This document shows positions 1-7,166 of a stretch of 8,179 nt of DNA, piece after piece. Origin of the DNA: an uncultured Acidimicrobiales bacterium (GTDB lineage: Bacteria > Actinomycetota > Acidimicrobiia > Acidimicrobiales > Iamiaceae); contig CALANQ010000393.1 in the NCBI GenBank assembly GCA_937926025.1, positions 1 to 8,179 of the forward strand, written 5' to 3'. The notes below the pieces were generated by a model. That model worked only from the letters and a program-made list of their open reading frames with translations, did not search any database and was not told the origin of the DNA. The translations under genes and the position numbers were made by a program. Numbering within the stretch: the first letter of the stretch is position 1; each line of letters opens with the position of its first letter.

Positions 1-1476
1 GGCCCGGGTGAGGGGCACCAAGCTCGCCGTGTCGACCTTGTCCAGCGTGTCGGCGGCGTCGAACAGGTAGCTGGGGGCGGCGAGGAACTGCACCAGCGGC
101 ACCCCGTGGCGGTGGTACTGGCCGCCGTCGGTGGGTGGGTTCTCGCCCAGGGCATCGGGGGCGACGATGAGCGATCGGGTCAGGCCCTCGGCCCGGATGG
201 CATCGCCGACCACCGCCTCCAACGGCTCGACCCGCGACGTGAAGAACCACCGGGGCGTGCACCGGTCCGTGGCCACCAGGCGTCCGTCGCGCTCCTCCGC
301 CTCCAGTGCGACGTGCTCCAGGTGCACCTGGAGCACGATCCGATCCAGGTCGTCGGCGTGGTCGGCCAGGTACGCCTCGAGGCCGGCACCGCCGCACATG
401 TGGCCGGCCTGGACCACGAACACCATCCGGTGGGGTCGGCGATCCGGTGGCTGCGCCGCCCAGAACCGTGCCTGGGCCAGGACCAGCGCCGTGCCCGAGG
501 CATCTTCCACGGCGGAGGCCCACGGCCCGTCGTGATGGGAACCGATCACCACCAGGTCGTCGTCGGCACCCGGCAGCGAGCCCACGACGTTGTGCGAGGT
601 GACCGTGGTGGTGGTCGCCTCCACGGCCAGGCGGATGCGGACCGGCCCGGAGCCCAGCTGCTGGTGCAGCCAGGTGCCGTCGGCGCCGGAGATCCAGGCG
701 CCGGGGACGGGCCGGGCCTCGCCGTCGTAGGGGACGAAGTACTCGTGACCGCCGCCGGGGTAGTCCACCAGGGACCCGATGACGGCCGTCGCTCCGGCCG
801 CGATGGCGCCGTCGAAGACCCGCCGCCGCTCCGCGGTGTGGGGCAGCACCTGCTCCTCGTCGGCGAAGGTGCCGTCGGGGTCGAACACCCGCCCGCTGGG
901 GTCCGCAGGGGCGCTCCCGGCGGTGGCCAGGGCCGCGGGCGCGATCCGCACCACGCGGGCGTCCACCAGGGCGGCGCGGCCGGCCACGGCACCGGGCTGG
1001 GCCGGGTCGAACGCCACCAGCTCCGCCTCGGTGCCGGTGGTCGCCGCCGCGTACGGCACGGGGAAGCAGGCGAGGCGCCGCGTCTCGCCGCTGGGACCGG
1101 TGGCGTCGAGGGTGGCCGTCCCCGGCTCCCAGCGGGGCACGGCGACCGGCTCCAGGTGGACGTCGTGGAGGCCGAACCGGCGGAAGGCCGCGGCCACCTG
1201 CTGCTCGGCCTCGGCGTCGGCGGGGTAGCCCGGGCGCCGGATGCCCCGGTCGACCATCCGGGAGATCCAGCCGTGGATCGTGCTCGTGTCCGCCAGTCCG
1301 GCGCTGTCCAGCCCGGCGCCCAGGGACGATCCACCGCCCGGGGTCGGTGTCGCCGACGGTGTCGAGGTCGAGGGGGCGGTGGTCCGGGGGTCGGACGAGC
1401 ACGCCGGGCCGAGCGCGGCTGCGGCGGTGGTGGCGAGGACGCCGCCCAGGAACCGGCGCCGGTCCGCCGCCGTCAC
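1..1476 (-). CDS. Secreted M28-family metallopeptidase-like protein with PA domain, Tat-type signal (3' end cut by window edge)
   Basis: 492 codons are visible with no stop before the left edge, so only the extreme C-terminus is missing. The GTG start at 1476 is chosen because it overlaps the upstream gene's TGA (GTGA) and gives a Tat-like leader: RRRFLGG at residues 6-12, a short hydrophobic stretch, then Cys26 in LGPAC, a weak lipobox. A Thr/Ser/Pro linker follows (about 30-45). Residues about 150-290 look like a protease-associated (PA) domain inserted ahead of the catalytic core. The M28 core begins at HNVVGSLPG (295) and contains SHHDG (His314, Asp316) and EDASG (Asp325), matching the family's first zinc ligand, its neighbouring Asp and the bridging Asp. 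The family normally hydrolyses N-terminal residues of peptides using two zinc ions. The usual Glu-Glu pair is Gly358-His359, the next acidic ligand is probably Glu387, and the C-terminal His before ADT is Phe472. It is exported and may be inactive or have altered chemistry. Fold assignment is firm; peptidase activity is uncertain. Confidence 0.85.
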   Translation of the reverse strand, partial: MTAADRRRFLGGVLATTAAAALGPACSSDPRTTAPSTSTPSATPTPGGGSSLGAGLDSAGLADTSTIHGWISRMVDRGIRRPGYPADAEAEQQVAAAFRRFGLHDVHLEPVAVPRWEPGTATLDATGPSGETRRLACFPVPYAAATTGTEAELVAFDPAQPGAVAGRAALVDARVVRIAPAALATAGSAPADPSGRVFDPDGTFADEEQVLPHTAERRRVFDGAIAAGATAVIGSLVDYPGGGHEYFVPYDGEARPVPGAWISGADGTWLHQQLGSGPVRIRLAVEATTTTVTSHNVVGSLPGADDDLVVIGSHHDGPWASAVEDASGTALVLAQARFWAAQPPDRRPHRMVFVVQAGHMCGGAGLEAYLADHADDLDRIVLQVHLEHVALEAEERDGRLVATDRCTPRWFFTSRVEPLEAVVGDAIRAEGLTRSLIVAPDALGENPPTDGGQYHRHGVPLVQFLAAPSYLFDAADTLDKVDTASLVPLTRA

Positions 1477-3063
1477 CCGCCCGCCTTCGACGGGCGCGGG
1501 AGCCGGAGCGCACGCCCGTCGACCGAGGAGGTGATCTCTCCGTCGATGCGGCCGACGCCGATGACCGCATCGGCCCGGAGAACGCCGTCGTGCTCGCCGC
1601 TGAGGCGGAGGTCCGCCGTGGAGGTGGTCTGGTCGCGGTAGCGCTCCGCCCGCTCCGTCCCGTCGATGACCCAGCCCCGCTCGTCGGCGAACCCGTCGTA
1701 CGTGACGGTCACGGTGGTGCCGTCGGGGTGCTCGGCCACCTGCACCTCGACGGACCCGGAGACCCGGCCCTTCCTCGAGGTGGGCGCTTCCGGCGCCGCC
1801 GGGGTGAACCCGGCCAGCGACGGCGCCCAGTCGGGATCGGCCACCGCCACGTCGGCTGGTCCGGGGGCCGGGTCGACGTCCAGGTGGGCCACCACCAGGC
1901 GGCTCGCCTGCGGGTCGGTCTCGAACCCGGTGCCGGCGGCCTCCCAGTAGACCAGCGCGGGGCCGTCGGGGCGCCAGTTCCAGATGCGACGGCCGTCGAG
2001 ACCGCCGTCGGGAGCGGGGATGCGCTGCCCCTCCGCCCCGTCTGCCTCGCCGCCCGCCGGCACCAGCCAGCCCTCGAGCAGCTCGTCTCGGTGATGGGCG
2101 AAGAGGTAGGCGGTGAGAGGGTCCAGCGCGGTGCCCACCAGCGATGGCCGCCGCACCTGCGACACCGTCTCGAACAGGCCCGGACCCCCGACCGCTGCCC
2201 ACCACGTACCAGCGCCCGTCGGGCGAGTACTCGACCGGCTCGTCGTAGTCCGGGGCGTAGGTGACCCGGCGGCGCTCGCCCGTCTCCAGGTCGATGCTGA
2301 TGACGTCGGGGTTGGCAACCTCGTAGGGACCGGGCGTGAACTGGGCGACCAGCACGCGGGTGCCGTCGGGGGTGAACGACTTCAGCTCACCCCGCTCGCT
2401 CACCACCCGAGGGTCGACCAGCTCGTAGCGGGTGTCCGTGCGCTCCAGGCGGGCGACAACGGCCACCAGGTCCTGGTTGCCCGCTGCGTCGCGCCGGACC
2501 TGGCTGATGCCGACGTGCTCGCCGTCGGGCGCCAGGCGCAGCTCGCGCTGGTCCTGCACCACCGCCGGATCGGAGGCGGCGGGCGGGACCAGCGGCACCA
2601 GCTCGGCCTTGTCGCAGTCGGCGACGCTGGGGCTGCACTCGAGGATGGCGTGGTCGGCGGCGGTGAGCGGGTTCTGGTTGCCGACCCGCACGGCGATGCG
2701 ACGGCCGTCGTCGAACGCGAGGGGCTTGAGCAGCGGCTGGTCCACCTCGGGGGCCACGCCGCAGGTGAGGCAGCGGAGATCGGCGCCGTCGGGCGCGACC
2801 GCCAGGACCTCCACCCGCTTGGATCCGGGTGGCGTGGCCGAGAACAGGATCCGCTCGCCGTCCGCGCTCCACCAGGGGAAGCGCACGCCGGTGACGTCGT
2901 CGGGCAGCGGGACGGCGGTGGAGCGCACGGCGACGGGTTCTGCGGCGGCGCCGGCCGTCGTGCTGGTCTGCTGCGGCCCGGTGGCGCCCGGGGAGGCGGG
3001 GGAGCTGGCGCTGCACGCGGTTGCGGCGACGAGCAGCAGACCGATCACCACCTGTTTGCCCAC
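1473..3063 (-). CDS. Predicted lipoprotein with TolB/PD40-like beta-propeller repeats, interrupted by a frameshift
   Basis: The GTG start at 3063 follows an AGGGGGA ribosome site. The N-terminus GKQVVIGLLLVAATAC is a short lipoprotein signal with a plausible lipobox ending at Cys17, followed by a Ser/Thr/Pro/Ala linker, so the protein is probably anchored outside the membrane. Repeated blade-like segments follow, each ending in forms of (S/A/T)PDG or SADGERILF, as in TolB/PD40 propellers: for example WWSADGERILFSA, RLAPDGEHVGIS, SFTPDGTRVLVA and YSPDGRWYVV. The reading frame then shifts at 2185-2189 (about residue 292). After the shift the same kind of protein continues (GLFETVSQVRRPSLVG, later WNWRPDGPALVYWE) and ends in a beta-rich domain of about 90 residues with the motif YDGFADERGWVIDGT. 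With one base removed the gene has 530 codons including the stop. The stop overlaps the peptidase start, implying co-transcription and translational coupling. Substrate or binding partner is unknown; propellers of this type usually bind proteins or ligands. Confidence 0.8.
2185..2189 (-). other. Frameshift site in the lipoprotein gene (homopolymer of five)
   Basis: The minus strand reads five G here (five C on plus). Upstream, the protein-like frame has codons starting at positions divisible by 3 and ends in SPDGRWYVVGSGRG. Downstream, the protein-like frame is displaced by one base and begins PGLFETVSQ. Deleting one G joins them smoothly as VVGSGRGPGLFETV. This is either a sequencing or assembly indel or a real inactivating mutation. 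Confidence 0.8.
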
Positions 3064-3066
3064 GGG

Positions 3067-3073
3067 TCCCCCT
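3067..3073 (-). promoter_or_regulatory. Ribosome binding site of the lipoprotein gene
   Basis: AGGGGGA on the minus strand lies 3 bases before the GTG at 3063. It supports that GTG, which also places a complete lipoprotein signal at the N-terminus. Confidence 0.55.
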
Positions 3074-3087
3074 GACGGTGCGAACGC

Positions 3088-3110
3088 TTTTATTCGCGAC
3101 GTGAATGAAA
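3088..3110. promoter_or_regulatory. 23-bp imperfect palindrome, candidate ROK operator
   Basis: Half-sites TTTTATTCGCG (3088-3098) and CGTGAATGAAA (3100-3110) flank a central A at 3099 and match as inverted repeats at 9 of 11 positions. The element is unusually AT-rich for this window and lies between the divergent lipoprotein (start 3063) and ROK (start 3169) genes, where both promoters must be. AT-rich palindromes are typical targets of NagC/Mlc-type ROK regulators. The inferred role is autoregulation of the ROK gene and control of the lipoprotein/peptidase pair. No promoter hexamers could be assigned with confidence. Confidence 0.55.
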
Positions 3111-3154
3111 CCGCGGCTACGCTTCGGATGTCAAGGAGCCCAGCTCAGGACCCC

Positions 3155-3163
3155 AGGGGAGGG
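3155..3163 (+). promoter_or_regulatory. Ribosome binding site of the ROK gene
   Basis: The purine run AGGGGAGGG lies 5 bases before the GTG at 3169 and supports that start. An AAGGAG at 3133-3138 is a better Shine-Dalgarno match but has no start codon at a suitable distance. Confidence 0.55.
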
Positions 3164-3168
3164 ACCAG

Positions 3169-4398
3169 GTGACCAGGACCGCCGATCGGGCACGGGGGAC
3201 GCAGGTGCTGCGCGACGCCAACCGGCGCAACGTCACCGACCTCCTCCGCACGGCCGGACCCGTGTCCCGCGTGGAGATCGCCGAGCGGCTGGGGCTGGCT
3301 CGCTCGGCCGTCACCGCGATCGTGGCCGAGCTCCTGGACGACGGCGTGCTGCGCGAGGTGACCGAGCCGGAGGCGCAGGCGCCGACGCACCGCCCGACCC
3401 GCGGCCGTCCCCGGACGCTGGTCGGGCTCGACGGCTCGGCCGCGCGCATCGTCGCCGCCCAGATCGGTGCCCGCTGGGCCCGGGTGGTGCTGGCCGACGC
3501 AGCGGGCGCGATCCTGGCCACCGAGTCGGTCGACGCGCTCCGGGCCACGCCGGCCCAAGTGGTGGGGCGGGTCGCGGACCTGGCCCAGCGCCTGGCCGCC
3601 GACCACGACGGACCTCCCGTCACCAACGCCGGCATCTGCGTTCCCGGTGCCGTCGACGAGCGGACCGGGACCGTGCTGCGGTCCGACGTCCTCGGTTGGA
3701 CCGACATCCCCCTGGCCTCCGAACTTCGTGAGCGCCTCCAGGTCCCCGTCTACGTGCAGGACGTCACGCAGGCCGCCACCGTGGCCGAGGCCCGCTTCGG
3801 TGCGGCGATCGGGGCCGCCGACGCGCTGGTCGTGGACTACGGCGCCCGCATCGGCGTGGGCCTGGTGGTCGACGGGCGGCTGCGGCGGGGCGCCTCCGGC
3901 CTGGCCGGCTCCATCGGCCACACCCCCGAGCCCGGGAACACGACGCCGTGCCGCTGCGGCCGGACCGGCTGCCTGGAGGCCGTGGCCGGGGTGCGGGCCA
4001 TGGTCCCCGCCGAGGTGCTCGAGCGCCACGGCGCAGGCGGCGAGGGCGCGGCGTTCGCCGAGGTGGTGGAGCGGTTCCGGGCAGGGGAGGAGCCGGAGAG
4101 CTCGGTGGTGCTGCGGGCGCTGGACCGCGGGGCCCAGGCGCTGGGCCGGGTCATCGCCCTCACCGATCCCGAGGTGGTGGTGGTCACCGGCATGGTGGCG
4201 GCCTACCCGGAGCTGAGCGGGGAGCTGGCCGAGCGCATCGCTCGAGCCGTCCCGGCGGAGCAGCAGGGTCGCGTGGAGGTGCGGGTCTCGACCCTCGGGC
4301 TCCAGGCCTGGGTCCGCGGCGCCATCCTGGTGGCCCTCCAGCAGGTGCGGCCCGAGGTGCGCCGAGCGCTGGCCGGAGGGGGCGCCTCGACGCGCTAG
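3169..4398 (+). CDS. ROK-family transcriptional regulator (NagC/XylR-like)
   Basis: 409 residues, the usual length for HTH-ROK regulators. Residues about 18-64 form a winged helix-turn-helix (NRRNVTDLLR, then EIAERLGLARSAVTAIVAEL and a wing at DDGVLRE). The rest is the two-lobed ROK sugar-kinase fold: VGLDGS near 84, GICVPGAVDE, VQDVTQAATVAEARFG, VDYGARIGVGLVVDG, and the ROK zinc signature with His251, Cys261, Cys263 and Cys268 (CRCGRTGCLE). The family binds sugars or sugar phosphates in the kinase-like lobe and releases DNA in response. Several residues of active ROK kinases differ: the phosphate loop reads GARIG rather than GTGIG, the Glu of GEIGH is Ser248, and the Asn before the catalytic Asp is Gln. 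Sensing without catalysis is therefore likely. The gene is divergent from the lipoprotein/peptidase unit across a palindrome that is its probable operator. The ligand cannot be read from sequence. Confidence 0.92.
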   Translation: MTRTADRARGTQVLRDANRRNVTDLLRTAGPVSRVEIAERLGLARSAVTAIVAELLDDGVLREVTEPEAQAPTHRPTRGRPRTLVGLDGSAARIVAAQIGARWARVVLADAAGAILATESVDALRATPAQVVGRVADLAQRLAADHDGPPVTNAGICVPGAVDERTGTVLRSDVLGWTDIPLASELRERLQVPVYVQDVTQAATVAEARFGAAIGAADALVVDYGARIGVGLVVDGRLRRGASGLAGSIGHTPEPGNTTPCRCGRTGCLEAVAGVRAMVPAEVLERHGAGGEGAAFAEVVERFRAGEEPESSVVLRALDRGAQALGRVIALTDPEVVVVTGMVAAYPELSGELAERIARAVPAEQQGRVEVRVSTLGLQAWVRGAILVALQQVRPEVRRALAGGGASTR

Positions 4399-4423
4399 CC
4401 CGCACGGCTGAGGGCGACGGGAC

Positions 4424-7012
4424 CTACGCGACGGCTCCCTGAGGTCGGAGGGATGGCTCCTCGACCGGTCGGCCGGCGCCGGCGCGGGCGGCGGCCCGCC
4501 AGCGGCGGACCAGGCGGGGCGTGGTCTCCACGGTCTTCCACGCGGCCACGCCGACGGCGATGGTGGCCGGGTAGGCGAGGCCGATGGGCAGGTGGGCCGC
4601 CAGCGCGGGCCACACCTGGAAGTGGGTGATGAGGATCCACATGCTGGCGGCGGCGAGGGTGGCGGCCACGACGCCGACGCGCCGCGGGATGGGGATCGTC
4701 CGGCACCAGATGAGCAGGAGCAGGCCGCCGGCGATGAACGCCTCCCGGTGGGGCTGACCGAAGAAGTCGGCGACGGCCACCAGGCACAGCACGCTCGTGA
4801 GGAGGCGCTGCTCCACGGTGCGCGACCGCTGGATGAGCCAGCCGAGGACGAAGAACCAGGCCACGCCGTGGGTGCGGAAGCGGAGGTTGAGCGGGTCGTC
4901 CAGCTCGCCGACGCTCAGGGTCCGCAGGACGACGGTGGCGGCGAACACGCCGAGCGGGAGCAGGTACGGGTGGCGGCGGTCCAAGCGCCGGACCGCCGGG
5001 ATGGCCAGCAGCGCCAGCAGCACAAGGGTCAGCTGCACGAGGGCCTCGACGAACCAGAAGTGCCAGCGGCCCTGCTCGTGGCCACGCGTGCCGAGGTAGT
5101 TGTTGACCAGGCCGATGGTGGTCCACGCGTAGCCGCGCCCGAGGGCGAACATCGCCGCCGTCCACAAGATGGTCGGGATGGCGACGCGGGCCAGGGTGCG
5201 GAGCCCAGCGGCGACCCGTGGCCCGGTGCGCTCGATGGCCAGCTGGAAGCGGCTGAGGTTGTAGCCCACCACGGCGAGCAGCAGGTGCGCGCCGCCCGGG
5301 AAGAACACGAGGTGCATGTGGGTGGCGACCACCGCGCAGATGCCGGCGGCCCGCAGGGCGACGGTGGTGTCGACGCGGGTCCGTCCCGGTCGGGGCACCA
5401 GCGCATCGAGCTCCTCGATGGGGCGGTGGTGCCAGTCCTCGGGGAGCGTCCCGACGATGGGCTCGAGGCGCATGGCGGCCTCGATGTAGCTGAGCGAGTC
5501 CCCGCCGGCGGACACGAACGTCTCGTCGGGTCGCAGGGCGGTGCGGCCGAGGATCTCCGCCAGGATGACCGAGGCGGCGACGGCGCCACCGGTGGGTGAT
5601 CCGGCAAGGTCCTCGTCGGGGTCGGTCGGGGCGGTGGCCCGGTCGAGCATGGTGCGGTACGCGGCCTTGCCCGTGGTGGTGCGCGGGATCGGCTCCGCCG
5701 ACGCGTGGATGAGGTGGCGGGGGAGCCCGGTGGCGTCCTGGGCGAGCGTGGCCACCATCGCCGGGTCGTGCCCCGGGGCCACCACCACGAGGAGGTCGTC
5801 GGTGCCCGTGACCGCCACGTCGCCCAGCACCGAGCCCAGCCGGTCCTCCAGCCCGTCGAGGTCGATGCGGAGCCCGAAGGGCTTGGTGAAGCGGCTGATC
5901 CGCCCCACGATCTCGAGCGCACCGTCGGCACCCACCAGCCGGCCGAGGTCACCGGTGCGCAGCTCGGTCAGCTGCGGCCCGGCGGCCAGGTCCCGGGCTT
6001 CGACGGCGTAGCCCATCATCACGTTGGGGCCGCGGTAGACGACCTCGCCCACGCCGTCGTCGCCGGTGCCGTCTCCACCGTCGGCGAGCGGTTCGATGCG
6101 GAGCTCCCCGCCCGGGACGGCCACGCCGACCGCGTCGGGGTGGGCGGCGGCCAGCTCCGGCGGGAGGACCGCCATCCGGGCCGTGGCCTCGGTCTGGCCG
6201 TACATGACCACCAGGTCGAACCCGGCTCCGGCGGCCCGGTCGCGCCAGCGGGCCGCCGCCTCGGCCGGGAGCCGGCCGCCGGCCTGCGTGAGCAGCCGCA
6301 CCGACGGGGCCAGCACCCGCTGGGGGCCGTGCGCCTCCAGGAGGTCGAACGTGTGCGGGACCCCGGCGATCGACGTGACGCCGTCGCGGTCGACCGCTCG
6401 GGCGAAGCAGGGGTCCACCACCGATGCGTCGATGAGCACCATCCGGGCCCCGACCGCCAGGTGGGAGTGCAGCACCGACAGGCCGTAGCAGTAGTGCAAC
6501 GGGAGGGAGGTGATGCCGGCGTCGCCGGCGCGCAGGCCGAGCGCGGTGGCGATGGCATCGGCGTTGCTGGTGAGGTTCCGGTGCGAGAGCCGGACGAGCT
6601 TGGGCGACCCGGTGGACCCCGAGGTGCTCAGCAGCAGGGCGAGATCCGGGTGGAGCACCGGCCGTGGGCCGACGGCGGAGCGGTGCTCGACGGTGGTCCC
6701 GTCGGGGCCCACCGAGATGGCCGCCTCGGGCTGCCACGTCTCGGCCAGCAACCCGGATCGGGCGCCGGTCAGCAGCGGCACGTGGCCCGCCTGCAGCAGG
6801 GCGAGGTAGGTGACCACCCAGTCGATCCCGGGTCCGCCCTCGAGCAGGACGAGGCTGCGGTCGGGCAGATCGAGGCGGTGGGAGGCGACGTCGACCTCGG
6901 CTCGCAGCTCCCCGTAGGCGAGGTGGCGGTCGCCTTCGATCAGCGCGGTGGCGTCGTGATCGCCCCGGCCCAGGAGCAGGTCCGCGATGGCCAGCTGCGT
7001 CGAGGGTGCCAC
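4424..7012 (-). CDS. Fusion of AMP-forming ligase (ANL), phosphopantetheine carrier and membrane acyltransferase-3
   Basis: 862 residues. Residues about 1-460 are an ANL adenylating domain: P-loop STSGSTGSPK (129-138), MYGQTEA (270-276), RTGDLGRL (352-359), the hinge/A8 region around GRISRFTKPFGLRID (370-384) and the catalytic Lys449 in PRTTTGK. Residues about 474-540 are a carrier domain with SAGGDSLS, where Ser506 is the phosphopantetheine attachment site. Residues about 545-830 are a multi-pass membrane domain of the acyltransferase-3/OafA type: Arg554, His565 in VVATHMH, FFPGGAHLLLAVVGYNL resembling the family's FF..SGF segment, and HFWFVEAL (651-658). Predicted role: activate a carboxylic acid with ATP, load it on its own carrier arm, and transfer it to an acceptor at or across the membrane, such as a glycan or lipid. 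The acid is unknown. The ANL domain resembles acyl-type ligases (SLPLHYCYGL) more than amino-acid NRPS domains. The GTG start at 7012 fits the ANL N-terminus and a leaderless transcript. Convergent with the ROK gene, 25 bases apart. Confidence 0.9.
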   Translation of the reverse strand: MAPSTQLAIADLLLGRGDHDATALIEGDRHLAYGELRAEVDVASHRLDLPDRSLVLLEGGPGIDWVVTYLALLQAGHVPLLTGARSGLLAETWQPEAAISVGPDGTTVEHRSAVGPRPVLHPDLALLLSTSGSTGSPKLVRLSHRNLTSNADAIATALGLRAGDAGITSLPLHYCYGLSVLHSHLAVGARMVLIDASVVDPCFARAVDRDGVTSIAGVPHTFDLLEAHGPQRVLAPSVRLLTQAGGRLPAEAAARWRDRAAGAGFDLVVMYGQTEATARMAVLPPELAAAHPDAVGVAVPGGELRIEPLADGGDGTGDDGVGEVVYRGPNVMMGYAVEARDLAAGPQLTELRTGDLGRLVGADGALEIVGRISRFTKPFGLRIDLDGLEDRLGSVLGDVAVTGTDDLLVVVAPGHDPAMVATLAQDATGLPRHLIHASAEPIPRTTTGKAAYRTMLDRATAPTDPDEDLAGSPTGGAVAASVILAEILGRTALRPDETFVSAGGDSLSYIEAAMRLEPIVGTLPEDWHHRPIEELDALVPRPGRTRVDTTVALRAAGICAVVATHMHLVFFPGGAHLLLAVVGYNLSRFQLAIERTGPRVAAGLRTLARVAIPTILWTAAMFALGRGYAWTTIGLVNNYLGTRGHEQGRWHFWFVEALVQLTLVLLALLAIPAVRRLDRRHPYLLPLGVFAATVVLRTLSVGELDDPLNLRFRTHGVAWFFVLGWLIQRSRTVEQRLLTSVLCLVAVADFFGQPHREAFIAGGLLLLIWCRTIPIPRRVGVVAATLAAASMWILITHFQVWPALAAHLPIGLAYPATIAVGVAAWKTVETTPRLVRRWRAAARAGAGRPVEEPSLRPQGAVA

Positions 7013-7019
7013 CTCCGCG

Positions 7020-7049
7020 ATGGTAAGCAGACCTAACGAGGTGCAGCAA
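7020..7049 (-). promoter_or_regulatory. Candidate promoter for a leaderless transcript of the ligase-acyltransferase gene
   Basis: On the minus strand TTGCTG (7049-7044) and TACCAT (7025-7020) are separated by 18 bases, a good fit to sigma70-type -35 and -10 boxes. A transcript starting about 7 bases after the -10 would begin at or next to the GTG at 7012. The only purine-rich sequence there (GGAG) abuts the GTG without spacing, so leaderless translation, common in Actinomycetota, is the simplest reading. Inferred from sequence only. Confidence 0.4.
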
Positions 7050-7098
7050 CCTGCGCTACTCGGTGCCGCTGGCTGGCGGATCTGCGGCCGGGAAACCC

Positions 7099-7131
7099 CC
7101 AGGCCGGAGGGCGGTGAACACCGAAACCTGG
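7099..7131. other. Nested inverted repeats in the divergent intergenic region
   Basis: CCAGG (7099-7103) pairs with CCTGG (7127-7131) and encloses the hairpin CGGTGAACACCG (7112-7123). A small GGGAAACCC hairpin (7090-7098) sits just left. I recognise no riboswitch class or known operator. It could be a regulator site or part of a longer 5' leader. Confidence 0.3.
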
Positions 7132-7147
7132 ACGATCTTCCACTGGC

Positions 7148-7153
7148 TAGGAT
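7148..7153 (+). promoter_or_regulatory. Candidate -10 box for the DUF1059 gene
   Basis: TAGGAT is a good -10 match, 52 bases before the ribosome site-supported ATG at 7205. No convincing -35 box is visible at normal spacing, so this is tentative. Confidence 0.3.
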
Positions 7154-7166
7154 GCGGGCCGATCTG

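Noticed and set aside
106..1641. Long plus-strand open frame (about 511 codons) opposite the peptidase
   Set aside because: Arg/Gly-rich composition, no recognisable motifs, and it lies opposite a clear M28 protein. It is a by-product of high GC.
2387..3016. Minus-strand open frame inside the lipoprotein gene region
   Set aside because: Low-complexity Arg/Pro/Gly translation, while the alternative frame gives signal peptide, lipobox and propeller repeats.
3145..4029. Minus-strand open frame opposite the ROK gene
   Set aside because: The plus strand has a complete HTH-ROK protein with zinc motif; the opposite frame shows only His/Gly/Arg-rich sequence.
4399..4423. Terminator between the convergent ROK and ligase genes
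   Set aside because: The 25-base gap has no stable stem followed by a T run on either strand; the repeated GCGACGG nearby is direct, not inverted.
4592..5599. Plus-strand open frame opposite the membrane acyltransferase domain
   Set aside because: Its translation is rich in Gly, Asp, Gln and Arg with no fold signal. The opposite strand has ordered ANL, carrier and membrane motifs.
5705..7036. Plus-strand open frame of about 443 codons opposite the adenylating domain
   Set aside because: A shadow of the ANL domain: no ribosome site, no motifs and a skewed composition.
7088..7131. Possible riboswitch (cobalamin, glycine or cyclic di-GMP type)
   Set aside because: Fragments such as GGGAA and ACCGAA recall known classes, but the conserved cores are absent. 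Kept only as an unassigned inverted-repeat element.
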